From contig NC_061777.1 of assembly GCF_022458985.1 (NCBI RefSeq), positions 20,239,668 through 20,303,667 of the forward strand: DNA of 64,000 nucleotides, in the 5' to 3' direction. Within the stretch, counting starts at the first letter, position 1. The number at the start of each line of letters is the position of its first letter. The notes beneath the pieces were generated by a model. It did no database searches, was not told the DNA's origin, and worked only from the letters and a program-made list of their open reading frames with translations. Origin of the DNA: Mugil cephalus (lineage: Eukaryota; Chordata; Actinopteri; Mugiliformes; Mugilidae). Made by a program: the position numbers and the translations under genes. Of this stretch, positions 27,376 through 39,554 are shown in pieces.

Positions 27376-30300
27376 GCATCCTAACACAATCCATCATGGC
27401 GTCAGCAAACGTTACACTGGAAAATCAGCTGCAGAGTGCACAGAAGAACCTGCTCTTCCTCCAGCAGGACCATGCCAACACACTGAAGGGGCTGCACGCA
27501 GAGATACGCAGATTGCAGCAGCAATGCACAGGTGAGGACAGCCACAAGTAGCTTCTTGTAGCATCTTGTATAGAACATGTAGAACAGAGAAAACTGTGTG
27601 TTGATTATAATGTGAGTGTGCTTGAATCCATAGCAGGGCCAAATGGAAAATCTGATGAAAGATACTGTTGTGCCACTACTAAACCTTTCAGGGAGCCTGA
27701 TGGGAACCCTACACATTAGTGAGTGCAACTTGCACTGTAGTGATACAAAACCTGGATCGATCGTTCTGGCAATAGATATGCTGTACTCTGCCACATCAGG
27801 AGGCGTATAAAGACAGTCGACACAGGAGAAACAGGAGACTGTGATTCGGCCTTGATTTCCTGTATCCTTAGCTAACCTGTTTACTAAAGCACACACGGAA
27901 CTTTCACTAATCTTATTAAATGAATACTCGGCCATATGGAAAGCACTGACTTGCATTCTCCAAACATCCTATTCCTCTAGTTAGTCAGTGTGAGGGGCGT
28001 GTTGTTTGATAGCTGCACAGTCATGTGAGATACCCTCTTCTTTTTTTTCCGCAGACCTGACATATGAGCTGACTGTGAGAAGCTCTGATCCCTCAGGTAA
28101 GCCTGCATCATATTGTACAGCACACACACACACACACACACACATCAGTTTTAACCCTGGCATTCAATGTCTGGTGTCATTAGTTACAATCAATATTAAT
28201 CTGTCAGTAAAATGTAATCACCACTATAGTTTTTGGTCAGTGTAAGGCCTTAACATTATCTAAGAAGTTAAATAAGCTGCTGTGCTGTTTCAAATGATAC
28301 TTAATTAAACATTTTATATAATTGCTTCTGGTTTGATGAAGGATATTCTATTTCAGTAATATCTGAGAGTAATGATTCTAACTGTGAAAGTGCACAGGAG
28401 CAACACACAAAACTCTCCAAAAGTCACGCCTATAAATCGGCGATTTCTGTTGAAATAAAGTCTGTGTCGGCGGACAGGCCTGAGAGCAGAGGGATTTCTG
28501 TTCCCTGGTAACAAAGTCCCACCCAGGAAGCATTGCACTGTGGGACTCCCTGCTGTTCATTAGAGCTCCCAGTGCTCATTGCTAAACGACCCTCCCCCCA
28601 CAGAACCATGACCGTGACATAAAGTCACATCACTGGCCTAATTCACACCCAGCTCCACAGTACCGGCAAGGAAGTCCCTGGTAGGAAGAATACAGTTTCA
28701 TTCATTAACAGAACACTGATGACCACACCCCTGAGTTAAACCGAACAGGAGGCATGTTGTATGTCAGCAGGATCACAGTGGTTTTTTTGTCACGGGTGGC
28801 CTAGATCAATATTGTTAAAGCACAATGATGTTAGCGTGGGACATCTCAGAGATTGGAGTGCAGGAAATGAGATTATCTGTCACAGCCCTAATGCACGGCC
28901 TGCAACCTGCTCAGTGCAGCAGGGCTCAGCTGTTCCAGCTGGGGTGAAAATGTACCAACCCTCCCCTCAGAAAATAAAGGCAATGCAGGACTCACGTCAA
29001 AGTTTAGAAAATGTAGAATGTAGAAGACACTTGGAAAAAAAAGTTCCTACACTAACATGTTCAAAATGAATACACAGTTGTATTTTATACATGTAAAACG
29101 TGTCTGTATAGGTTAGAACAGGGTGGGGCAGGACAGGGTGGGGCCTGCAGTGATGGAGGTCAGAGAAGAGCGTTGCCCTTGCTGTCTACCAGAGCTGTAA
29201 TGTGAGACTGGAGCTCTCTGCACATGAGTCTCCATAGGATCATACTGACTCTGAGTGCTTATAGCTAGTGTCTGCACTTCACTAATGGTTAGTCTACTTT
29301 TGTGATATGTGTGAGTTTTTTCTCTTGAACCCTATTCACACGGTATCAGTTTTACCTGGTGACCTCCAGTAATTTCTAACGATGACGAAGGTCGTCTGTG
29401 ATCTTAATCCCGTGCGAATCATCCATGTCCGTGATTTTTGAAGTAGAAATTACACCTCAAATTACCTACCACAATTCTCGTAACACTTAGGTCCTCTGAT
29501 CATACTAATCCAGTGCGAATCGACATTTCTGTGAATTAGGGGTGAGTTTTTACTTTTTTGCGACTTTTGTTGATTTGCGGCTTTTTTCTGTCTCTTGTCA
29601 CCTAAGAATTATGAAGGATGTGCTATAATTCAAAGTTTGGACAGATGTTAGTCGAGTTGTCACTGAACTATTCACTCGTTTAGACGGGTGAAACAATTAA
29701 ATCAATCATTAATGTGTTTTTCTGCAAAAGTGGAGCTGATATTAATACTGTGAGGTTGTTGGTAATTTCTTCCCCGGGATAAAAAGTATCAATAATATAT
29801 TTTTATCGTCCAGTATAATTTACAAAGTAATTAAAACTGTCTCTGACGCGCAGTGAAGTGAGGCTGAAAGTAGCAGAGACATAACAACAGATCGTGAATT
29901 TGAGTAAAACACAGAGTTTGTTTATCTCGTGAGAATGCGCCACATGAAACACAGACGTAGGGTAATATTTGAATCACAGGACGTCCTCAGGTAAAACTAA
30001 TCCCGTGTGAATAGGGCTTTAGTTATTTTTTTGCACATATCTGTAACGGCAGCCCTTCTGTTTTATCGTGTGTGCAGACAGCGGCGAGATCCGATGCAGG
30101 GAACTGCAAAGGAGATGTGAAGAGCTGGAAGCCCAGCTGAAGAAGAAGGAGGAAGAGAACACGGAGCTTCTCAGGGACCTGGAGCAAAAGAACGCCATGA
30201 TTTCCGTCCTAGAAAACACCATCAAAGAGAGGGAGAAGAAGTACCTGGAGGAGCTCAAGATGAAGAGCCACAAGCTGGCTGTTTTGTCAGGGGAGCTGGA

Positions 30301-30886
30301 GCAGAGAGCGAGCACCATTGCTTACCTCACATCGCAACTTCACGCCACGAAGAAAAAGCTGCTGGCTGGGAGTTCCTCGGAGGCCAGCCCTAACGTCAGT
30401 CCGGTCTCCTCGTACAAGCCCTCACCTCCGCCCGCCAAAGACAGGCAGCCTGAAACCCCGCGCCGCCGCATGAAGAAGAGCCTCTCCCAGCCTCTCCACC
30501 CGGAGCTGACGGAGGTGTACCGCCTCGGTGCGGACGGCAGGCGGCTGGTCCTGAGGGAGACGGTCGACGCCATGCCCGACCCCACGCCCTTCCTGCAGGC
30601 AGGCAGAGATTCCCCCGAGCCTCAGGTGGTGCGTGAACGGCCTGCAGTAATCCCTCCCATCGCCTCCGAGCGCTCCCCCGTCCACGCTCTGGGTGCCACG
30701 GCCAGCCCCCGTCACAGCCCCGCTCGGGACCGTCAGTACAGGGCTCACGTGGGCGTGGCGCACCGCATCCCGCACGGCACCCCTCCCCTAGACCCGCCGC
30801 AAGCGGAGCTGGAGACGCTGGCCGTGGACCAGGTCAACGACGAGAAGGTCGTGCGGAAGCGCTCAGGAACTGACAGAACAGTTTAA
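27376..30886 (+). CDS. ccdc92: Coiled-coil domain-containing protein 92
   Basis: The three coding exons are 27396-27531, 28055-28096 and 30078-30886, all joining in frame at GT-AG introns to give 328 aa (human CCDC92 is 331 aa). The first coding exon follows a long pyrimidine tract and an AG at 27374-27375, and the ATG at 27396 opens MASANVTLENQLQSAQKNLL. Two coiled-coil stretches are visible, about residues 8-55 and 64-150, the second with EELEAQLKKKEEEN and VLENTIKEREKKYLEELK. A proline/serine-rich tail follows (PETPRRRMKKSLSQPLHPEL). The C-terminus VVRKRSGTDRTV is nearly identical to human. The human protein has about 17 extra N-terminal residues, so an upstream coding exon may exist. The family is known for a centriolar/ciliary location and CEP164-linked interactions. 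Intron 1 (27532-28054) is short; intron 2 (28097-30077) holds a MITE. Confidence 0.93.
28121..28144. repeat. (CA)12 microsatellite
   Basis: A perfect CA dinucleotide run starts 24 bases after the second coding exon of ccdc92, so it lies close to a 5' splice site. CA runs near donors can act as hnRNP L binding sites in other genes; no such role is shown here. Confidence 0.9.
29330..30015. mobile_element. Non-autonomous DNA transposon (MITE) with ~38 bp terminal inverted repeats
   Basis: The left end reads 'ccctattcacacggtatcag' and then 'ttttacctggtgacctcc'. The reverse complement of the right end reads 'ccctattcacacgggattag' and then 'ttttacctgaggacgtcc', so the two termini form an imperfect inverted repeat of about 38 bp. 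The interior is about 610 bp without a coding frame. It holds further copies of a 'taatcc(c/a)gtgcgaatc' word near 29405 and 29505. It sits entirely in ccdc92 intron 2 and ends about 60 bases before the last exon. The 8-bp flanks (ctcttgaa / ctttagtt) match poorly, so the superfamily is not settled. Confidence 0.75.
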
Positions 30887-31916
30887 CTGCTGCAATGCTA
30901 ACACGCACATAAACGCACACACATCTACTGTATACACAGCTCACTGCAAGAACTGGAAGGAGCCTGACCCACTGTGTAGCCTGCTTTTTACGCAACACTG
31001 CAATGTAAAAAAAAAAAAAATAAGAACATATAACCTTTTTGTGGTGTTCCATGAAGACTTTTTGATTTTCTTAATATACTGGAGAAGAAGACTACTTTAA
31101 AGCATGCCAAATGTTTCTCATTTACATCCCAATGACATCTTAACTTTTTTGCTTAGACTTTGTTTTATTTTATGTGGTGCATACGACAAGTTCTCCGCCA
31201 AATATCTGTATCAGTGCCTGCTCAACCTGCTCATAGTGTAGCATTGGCTAGTTAGTTATCTTTACATGTCTCCGTGCTCCATCTCCTCAAAAAACAGTCT
31301 GGACATATCACATATTACGAGATGTCTGTAGCCGCATAGGATAGAACTGAAATTATTAAACTAATACTCCTTGAATGCCTTTCACCTGCTTGTTATATCA
31401 GTATAATAATAAAACTGTAGGTATGAGCTGCACAGTGCGCAACAGAAATTTGCCGGTTATCAACGTGAACGCTGCAATTTTCACCTTTTATTTTGCTGAC
31501 TGGGAAAAAAACAGCAGGGGTGTACGTGTTCAAATGCAGCGTGAGACGACAATGGGACGTGCATTTGCGTGAGTGAGACGGACAAAGAGAGAGTGTGTTT
31601 CTGAGAGACGGCGAAGGCCACAGAGAGAGTTTGGTTTCAACAACACCCACTGACGTCAATTGTGATACAAGGGCATTCTTGCAAACAACGGCTGCACTAG
31701 GATTTGGTGATATTATTAACTGTACTTTATAAAGGCTGTAAATTTGTAATGGGATTCTTTTTTTTTTTTAATTTATTGTTTAATGTAGAGCACAGTAGAA
31801 AACACCTCAGATACTCATATTAGTCATGATGCCACCACCACGCTGGTAACTGAAATCACTTAATAACCTGCTTTTCACTCTAAGATCACTTGTCCTTGAA
31901 GTATACAAATCAATAC

Positions 31917-31922
31917 AATAAA
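31917..31922 (+). terminator. ccdc92: Canonical poly(A) signal AATAAA for ccdc92
   Basis: This is the first clean AATAAA in a plausible position on the plus strand downstream of the ccdc92 stop (30884-30886). It predicts a 3' UTR of about 1.05 kb, followed by a T/GT-rich stretch ('gcactgtttggttact'). Cleavage has not been observed. Confidence 0.5.
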
Positions 31923-33818
31923 GCACTGTTTGGTTACTGGGTTTCCTTTCATATTATTATTATATATAATTATATATGCTCTATATTTAAATTGTATATA
32001 TTGTGTGACAAATTAAAGGGAAATACAGTATGAAGTGTGGTAACAAGGTGATGGGCCACCACAACAACTTGAGTGTTACTCTTTCAGAAAAGATTGTCGA
32101 TGCTTTTGCGGTTTGATGACAGCTATGAAGAGTAAGCCCTAAGTTTAAGCTTATGATTCTTATCATTTTTAAGTCGCACTGTCCTATGCAGTGAAATCCT
32201 TAGGATCTTGAGAAATCCTTCTCAAGGAACTATGCCTGTGAAGATACTCAGGTTATCCAGCATCATTTATTCCTAAAGCACATTTTAAAACCATAAATGT
32301 TTAACAAAATAAGCTGAAGCTAATGAAAATGGACTTGTTGAGTTACCTTTCAGTTCTAAATGACTTGTGGGGACATGAGGGTTCAACTCTGTGGGTGGTG
32401 CCAACCTGAAAATCACATGACCAGGGTCTGTTAACAACCCAATACTCAAAACTAAGTAAGGGAATTTGTTCAGATTAACCTGGGTGATGTCCTGTTTTTA
32501 TTCACAATTAGCGGCACCCTAACAACCAATCAACAGGCAGAAGCTCCAGAATCAAGTTACGATGGAGGTGAAATCTGTGAGGAGCTAATGATGATAAGAG
32601 TGTGTTGTAGGTGGCTAGTAAATAGTGTCTCAGGCCACCTCCCTTATTCAGAGATGGCTTCCTTTACTCTTTCAAACCATCCATCTCTCTTTCCTAAAGA
32701 GCCCTGACCTTTGACTAGGCCTGGTTTTGTTTCCCAAGTGGACAGACTCGTACGTGTATGTGAGTCATGTGAGTTTCGAGCTGGCACCACCACAGATGAT
32801 TCAAATAAACATCCCAATGATCATTTAGAGATGAAGCAGCTGCTTGGATGGTGAACCGTCTTCAATAAATCTCACCAAGTCCACTTGCCTTTGTTTTACA
32901 TTTAAATATTCCAGAAAGATAAACAATTACCATTTTGCACAAACAACTATACAGGCTCAATATGAACATAATTCACAGTCTTACAGACAGACCCCAAAGC
33001 TGCACTGTCCTCGTCAATGGTAGAAAGAGGTGGCGTCACAAACCGACCTGTTTATGTAGTTCACCAACTAACCACTAGATGTCCTCATAGTGTTAAATAC
33101 TAACGTTCAGCATGAGACATCGCCTCAAGAAACGGTCAGTGATATTAGCATTATAAAAAGTAAAGTACATTACTAGTCTCCATAGTTATAGAGGATGTGG
33201 CATTACTTCGGACTTAAATTTTTTCCCAGGACTCCACACAAAGAGACAGTAGTGATACAATTACAAATACAAACAATCTACAGTTTATGTCCCAGGGTAA
33301 ATGCATATTGAAGTTCATTTAATAAATTGTGTAATTTGTGGACTGTTAACAGTGGAAAGGCACATGGTGTCCATGGTTCTTCAGATCACACTTGAATAAA
33401 ATGTCTCTATTAAATTCATTACTCAAAGACACCTTTATCATATAAGGCTGTTAAATGTTTAAGTAAAAGATTTGATCGGATCACCAAGTCCATGACAGTG
33501 AGCGTGTGGTCGATGAACATACAGCATAAGCCTCCAAAATATCTCAATCACAAAATTCAGATAGACCGAGGATTCTCTCTTGATGCAGGTCCCTTGTGTT
33601 TCCAGTGAGTCGTTGCTTGCAGTCACTGGTATAGGTAAATCAATATGACTCTCTGTAGAAGGTCGGAAACTATGTTCCCAACTCTGGAACAAGTATGAAA
33701 CATGTAAAGTGTGTGCATTAGTGCATTAGTGCATCAACTCCTCTACTCATCTCTGCTTGAAACATGGCGACGGACGCTGACATAAAAGTACAACTTCCAG
33801 CAGGTGATTAAAATAAAT
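31923..33818. other. Intergenic region between convergent ccdc92 and chmp7
   Basis: No coding exon is evident. The stretch is AT-rich, with a long AT run near 31956-31995 and a short tandem 'gtgcatta' repeat at 33713-33734. It separates the predicted 3' ends of two convergent genes. Confidence 0.5.
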
Positions 33819-33824
33819 TTTATT
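33819..33824 (-). terminator. chmp7: Candidate poly(A) signal for chmp7
   Basis: Plus-strand 'tttatt' gives AATAAA on the minus strand, about 580 bases past the chmp7 stop codon at 34400-34402. A closer candidate is 'tttatt' near 34273-34278, so the true end could be either. Confidence 0.35.
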
Positions 33825-34399
33825 TCGAGAAACATATTTGGTTAAACTCACTTAAGGTAGACGTCTCGGTCCTCTCAGGTACGATGCAGTGAGAGTATAT
33901 ATATTTAACCTCTGTACTAAATCATTTGGCAAAACATTCTCTGTAGGTTCAGCTCTGAAGGACACTTATTACACGTCACAGGAACTGCCATTTACAGACA
34001 TTAACGAACACACAATAAACCACAAATAACGTTCTATTACTCTTGTTGAAAACAGCACAAAATTAAAAGCAGTCTTAGTGGTGAAATATCAAACTGCATA
34101 TTTCAAAGGGTTAAAACGTTCACTTAATTTGAGGAGCTCTGGATCCTGACTGACGAGAAACAGATCTGAAAGCTTTCAAGTTAAAAAAACGTAGATTCAT
34201 TTTCAAGGGGGAAATAAAAAAATTAAAATGAGAACTTTCTGTCATGCCAAAACATAGTAAAGGAACTCCTGTTTTATTAAATGGAGGAAAGTGCCTAGAT
34301 TTGAACCTGAACCCTCTAACTGTTATTTAACTCGCATATTCTAGTTTGTCTTGATATGTTGATGAAGCCTCTCAAACTTGCCGCGTCTTCCTCGTGCCA

Positions 34400-37300
34400 T
34401 CACAGTGCTGACTCCCATCTCCTGGCCGGCGACGCTACTTTCCCCCCCTGAAAGCCTGGACACAGAGTTCACAGTATATTATTTCATAACATTTATGTAC
34501 TGCAGTTCAGTAACGAAGGGAATGGATCAGTCGGAAAGCGCAAACCTGAATCTGACAGAGTTAATCGATTCAACTCGTCCTCCAGCTGCTCGTTGCTAAT
34601 GTTCAACGGGCCGTGCGGTACAGTCGGCAGAGAACTGAGGGTGGGCTCACCAGAGGGTTGCAAGCCGTGTGTGGGTACTGCAGGTAAACCTGAGATGGAA
34701 TCTGGCTTCGACTCGTCCAACAAAGATTTCAGCTCTTCCTCCAGCTCATCCATGTCTTCATCTACAGAGAAAAACACGACTGACTTACAGCTCTTTCATA
34801 TTCAAATATGGAATATGTTAAAGATATGGCGCCGACAGAACGACGTACCTCCTGCTGTCACGCCAGTGGACAAGGTTTGGTTCACCTCATCTTGAGTGTC
34901 ACATAACTGTTAAAATGATTTAAAAAAGGACAGTTGAAGACGCTTAAGGCTAAGGATCGACTGACATAACTAAATAAGCACAATAAAACAAACATGTACC
35001 TCCTGGATTTGATCCACGAGGCTCTCGGCGCGTTCCACTGTCACGTCTTTAAGTGAGAGTCTCAAGGCAGACACTCCAGCCTGATAGGCCTGCATGACCT
35101 ACAGATGTGCACAGCAGACATATTTACAGACAACTACACAATGTAGTAAATAACAATAATACCTCACTATAAACAAGCGTCTGACCATCTTATCAGTCTG
35201 GGACTGTGCGATTCTATCCAGGATTCCTCTGATCGACTCCATTTTGGCGAACAAGTTGTCGGCTCTTTTTTCCACCCTCTTGCGGCCTCTCAAACACCTC
35301 AATGCCTTTGGGATAGACAGTGGATATAATAAACTGCGAACGCATATTTGCGTAGAAGTACTATATATATATATATATATACAGGCAATATTAGTACTAA
35401 CCTGTGGTTTCTTCCCTTCCCGCAGCAAAACCTTGGCTTCCTCTTTGCACCTGCAAACAGACCAGCTTTAGCATTTTTACCACTGACTCTGATTCAACAG
35501 GCTGCATACACAGAAGAATGTAATCCTGACAGAACCAAACACTGCATATGTGACCAGCTGAACTAATAGTATGATATGATAATGATGAATGCACAGTTGA
35601 TTTGCTCTAGGGCCCCAACAGTGGGTAAATGTAGTTGATATTTTGTCCTAATTGATTTTGTCCATCCATTAGGACAAAATAAGATGATGAAGGCATGATG
35701 AAAATGGATCGATCATCAGAAGTGTGGCAACGCCCTGAACAGGCACACAATTAAATACACACTTAACACATAAAAGTGAAACAGCCCACAACAGCAGCAC
35801 AAGCACAATGCGAGAGCATAACAACGAATGAGACGGCAGCATCAGTATTTGAACTGTTTTGTTTGGTTGTTGGTAGTTCAGTGCCTGGGAGAGACTCAAC
35901 ACAGTCTTCATAAGAAAAAACGCAAATGGCTACTATGGCAATGCTGCTTTCCTTTGCATTTGCAAGTAGGAAGAACTTTGATTATTTAAAATAGTCATTT
36001 CCATTTATAATGTGCACAAGCATCAAAGTTACACCATACTCAACGCTATCTACACTGACAGCAGAATACAACAAACACCTTTACTAAATGGGTCTAGACT
36101 GAGTGACCTGTGTGATGAACAGTAAACAACAGGTAAAAGTTATTGTTTAAAATGGTTTCTTCATTCATGGATTTTATGTAAAATATGAGAAAATGTCTGA
36201 CTGAATGGTAGAAGTTATTTAGTGGCTAATTAAATAAAACCAAATGATTAACAAATGTTCAAAGCAGAGTATTTTCTGTGCATCATCATGTCTGAGTTGA
36301 TTTACTTGTCAGCCTCCAGGCCCAACTTGTGCACCCGCTCCCCGAGCAGTTTCTCACTGCGCTGCAGCTGGTAGATGCCAATGTCCACATCACTGACTGG
36401 AGACACACGGTCCTGTCCAGGCTGACAAAACTTGACAATCTGCAGAGAGGGACGAGCAGATGACTTGGACAACGTGCTTCTTGAGATGCTCAACTAACGC
36501 TTAATTGACTGGTGGGTGGGTTGACTTACTTTCTCTCCTTCGTGCAATGAAACTGTCACTTGCTTGTCCCTCTGCAGCTGCAGAAGAGCCATGCATAGTG
36601 TGCTCTCATCGGCACAGATGCCAGAAGAGAAGGTACAGATATCTGGAAATGATACGATGGAGGAGCTTGAAAATTCACTGCTCCGGTAGGCCCTGAGCAA
36701 CTCGGCTGCTTTCTCCTGGAAAACAAATAATATAGTAATATAGTATGTTGTATGAATGAAATGAATCAAAATGTAGCACTGAAAGACGTGAGACAGGGAA
36801 AGAAATAACACAACAGTTTGCAAACATTATGTTTCAGGACCTTCTTAAAGTTTTAATGGAGTTAAACTTTCTAGACATCAATGACAGTTCAACTGAGGAC
36901 ACCAATCAGCCATAACATTATGATCTCTGACAGTGAATAACATGGATTATCTTGTTATTACGGTAACTGTCAGTGGGTGGGATATATTAGATAGCAAGTG
37001 TCTCTACACGGTGTATGTTAAAAGCAGGAAACATTAATGTGGGGGTTCGAGGGGTTCTGAGGAGGGCTTAATTGTGATGGCCGGATGACTGGGCCAGAGC
37101 ATCTCCACAAGGCTGGTCCATCCAACAGACGAGCTAGTGTAGCTCACGTTGCTGAAACAGTTTATGCTGGCTCTGATAGAAAGGGATCAGGACACACCAA
37201 GCGTCAGAGTGTGTCCAGTATGGAGCTGGGTAGTCAAAGACCAGCCCACGGTGATCATGCTGACGTGCCGTCCACATCAGGAAGCACCAACACTGGCCAT

Positions 37301-37956
37301 GTGAGTCAGATTCACCACGTTATAGTAGTATCAGAAAACTACAAACCCCACATCCTGGTTTCATGGTTCACCAGCTAACCGGTACAAGCCCACCCGGCCA
37401 CCTACATGGTGTCAAAGTTAACTATTTCGAAAAACTGAGCCTAACAAACCTTCACTAGCTCAATGACAACAAAAGACTCCTCCAAAGGCACCCGGCTGCT
37501 CCCCAGCAGAGTGGAGAAGGTCCACTTCAGGGGCTTCACCAGCAGCAGGCCGACCCCCCAGGACAGCCAGCCGCAGTCCACATTGGCAGCGAACTCAGAC
37601 TCCCTCTGGATCTCCCCACATCTGGCAGGAGGTCAAACAAACGCAGACACCGTAAGCAGAGACAGTGAGCAGAGACAGAGCGGACACAGCGACAGATACC
37701 TGGCCATGGACTGGAGGACAGTCCCCAGGCCCAGCGGGGATTTCTCTTTCCTCCTGAAGGTCTTGTTGAGGTCCTGCAGGTTGACGCACACGGTGCCGCG
37801 GTCCCTGCAGCTCTTTAAGATCACAGCAGTCCAGTAGTCCATCTTACTGTCCCAGTCCAACGAGTTGACATCGCGGTTCTCCTTGAAGTCGGAGAACATG
37901 AAATTCATCCGCTCGTCGTCGTCCCATTCTGGGGGCATTTCACTTAACTTAGACAT
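34400..37956 (-). CDS. chmp7: Charged multivesicular body protein 7 (ESCRT-III-related)
   Basis: The ten exons on the minus strand are 37700-37956, 37450-37621, 36530-36715, 36306-36439, 35402-35450, 35305-35186, 35098-35000, 34906-34849, 34761-34546 and 34455-34400. All splice at GT-AG in frame and sum to 448 aa (human CHMP7 is 453 aa). The N-terminal ~205 residues are the tandem winged-helix (ESCRT-II-like) part, with [18 protein letters not shown] and [15 protein letters not shown]. The Snf7-like helical part follows from about residue 225, with [14 protein letters not shown] and [18 protein letters not shown]. The C-terminal [12 protein letters not shown] resembles a MIM1 motif, which binds VPS4-type MIT domains. 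CHMP7 is recruited by LEM2 to seal the reforming nuclear envelope. The first intron is only 78 bp; the second holds a Tc1-like relic. The last exon ([18 protein letters not shown]) was chosen because it aligns with the human tail; reading past the exon-9 donor would give a different C-terminus. Confidence 0.93.
35361..35382. repeat. (TA)n simple repeat
   Basis: This is an alternating AT run in the chmp7 intron between the 49-nt exon (35402-35450) and the next downstream exon (35186-35305). It ends about 20 bases past the donor of the 49-nt exon. Confidence 0.85.
36900..37335 (+). mobile_element. Tc1-like transposon relic in chmp7 intron 2
   Basis: The left terminus 'caccaatcagccataacatt' is followed by 'ggtgggatatattagatagc', then by transposase N-terminal-half words such as 'ttgtgatggccggatgactg', 'ccagagcatctcc' and 'gttgctgaaacagtttatgc'. 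These match the left half of the same fish Tc1-type family as the copies near 12.93 and 50.66 kb. It stops after 'ggccatgtgagtcag', so the right half and right terminus are absent. Frameshifts and stops make it non-functional. It lies in the intron between chmp7 exons 2 and 3, opposite to the direction of the gene. Confidence 0.75.
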
Positions 37957-39499
37957 CTCAGACAGAGCTTTAGCTTTAGACCCTGGTACTCTGGTACTTT
38001 GGACAAGCAGGCGGCTGACACAGCTAGCTGTAAAACAACTGAAGTGACCTAGCTAGCTAGTAACGACACCCACTGAAAACCTTATAACAGGACAAAATAT
38101 CACCACTTAACGTTAAAAATGACGTTCACGCTCAGATTCGCCCATGTCACAGCTAGCTCTCACTTCGCCATGATGTTACAAAACCTCGCGAACAAGAGCC
38201 AAAGCTTCACATTTCATCAACAACAACAACAGCCACAACTCATGTTCGCTTGCATTTTGTAGTACGCGGCCGTTCAGGAAAGCGGAGATATCTGCTCTAC
38301 CGTACAGACACGCCGCTTCCGCCCACGCAGACACGCTGGATAACAAAGCAAGCGCACCCGGAAGTATGTTCAGGAACATCGTATTTGCGCAATTGTGGCG
38401 CATAAAGTTAGTGTCTGTGATTTAATATTCCGTGTTCATTAGTAAATTAGGCCAGTGATCGCCTACTTACACGTGAATTCACCAATTCCATAATTATGTT
38501 TGCATTGAACAGCATTATTCAGTTTTAACAGCAAACTAAATTTGAAAAAAAAAAAAAGTTGCAGTTGATGTCTTTTTGGGGAATTTAAAAGCTCACCAAA
38601 AGCTTGTTGTACTGTTCTTGTGCATTTACAATAAAAGAAGTTAATTAAAAATACAAATGGTTTTCAAGCCAAGGTTTTGTTTCAAGGATGCAACTGCAAC
38701 CACATAAGACATGGGAAATGAGACTTTTTGAGGCCACAAGCAAGATTTAATTTTACCCCCAAGCTACTCGCCCGTCTATATGTGTATCAATGGTGTGTAT
38801 GTACACGGCAACAACTAACTACAAAACATTGACTAATATACATCCTCTGCTTTTGTAATAGGTACAACAAACCCCCCAAACTGATCATGTTATTTGTAAG
38901 TTATGTGCCATCAAAAAGTGTCATAAGACGAGTGCAATTTTCATTATGAAAAAATCAAGAAAAATTGAAAGAACATAAATAAACAGAACAATATTTAATT
39001 GGGTTGACATTTTTAATAGATTTTGTGGCCGTCTCTCATCCTCTGTTATTATTGCAGAACAAATATTCAATCCAAAACAGATTCAAGAATATCTCACATT
39101 TAAAGATTATCAAGGATTTAAAGCTTTGCAGTGTAAGCTTGTTTTATAGTTATACGGCGCCATGCAAAATGCTACTCGGATCAGCTACACTGTGAAACTT
39201 ACAAAACTTCTGTCATTGCATAATATCCACTCTCTTCCTGTGAATAATTCAGTAGATGCACATGCAAATCGATTTCACATTAGTAAAGGACAATATTCAA
39301 AAGAACAATTCAAAAACAACACTGTCCTAGCCATAATGTGGCTGAGCAGAAGCAGTGACATGGCACTAATGTTATCATTTCATTAGGAATAGTGCATAAA
39401 AATAGATTAAATAATCATTTAATTAGTTGCCTTGCTTTAAACTTCTGAGGAAACAACAGACTCGTAGTTACATGGCTTAAACATTTTGCAGTCTTTTAC
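37957..39499. other. Intergenic region between chmp7 start and lgi3 end
   Basis: The first ~450 bases (to about 38400) should hold the chmp7 5' UTR and promoter: they are CpG-richer, with 'gtagtacgcggccgttcagg' near 38260 and 'cgctgga' boxes. The rest is AT-rich with a poly(A) run near 38544 and no supported exon. The short minus-strand open frame at 38176-38403 is not convincing as a protein. Confidence 0.45.
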
Positions 39500-39505
39500 T
39501 TTATT
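39500..39505 (-). terminator. lgi3: Candidate poly(A) signal for lgi3
   Basis: Plus-strand 'tttatt' gives AATAAA on the minus strand, only about 50 bases after the lgi3 stop (39555-39557). Such a short 3' UTR is possible, but a more distal signal further left may also be used. Confidence 0.3.
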
Positions 39506-39554
39506 TGGCACATTTGATACATATTCAGGAACACCTCCTCTTGCTCTGACATGT

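Noticed and set aside
27402..27956. 184-codon minus-strand open frame
   Set aside because: It is antisense to the first coding exon of ccdc92 and extends into its intron without splice logic or recognisable domains.
33764..33808. Short plus-strand ATG frame in a good context (MATDADIKVQLPAG) followed by a GT
   Set aside because: It is only 15 codons, lies next to the predicted chmp7 poly(A) site, and no continuing exon was found.
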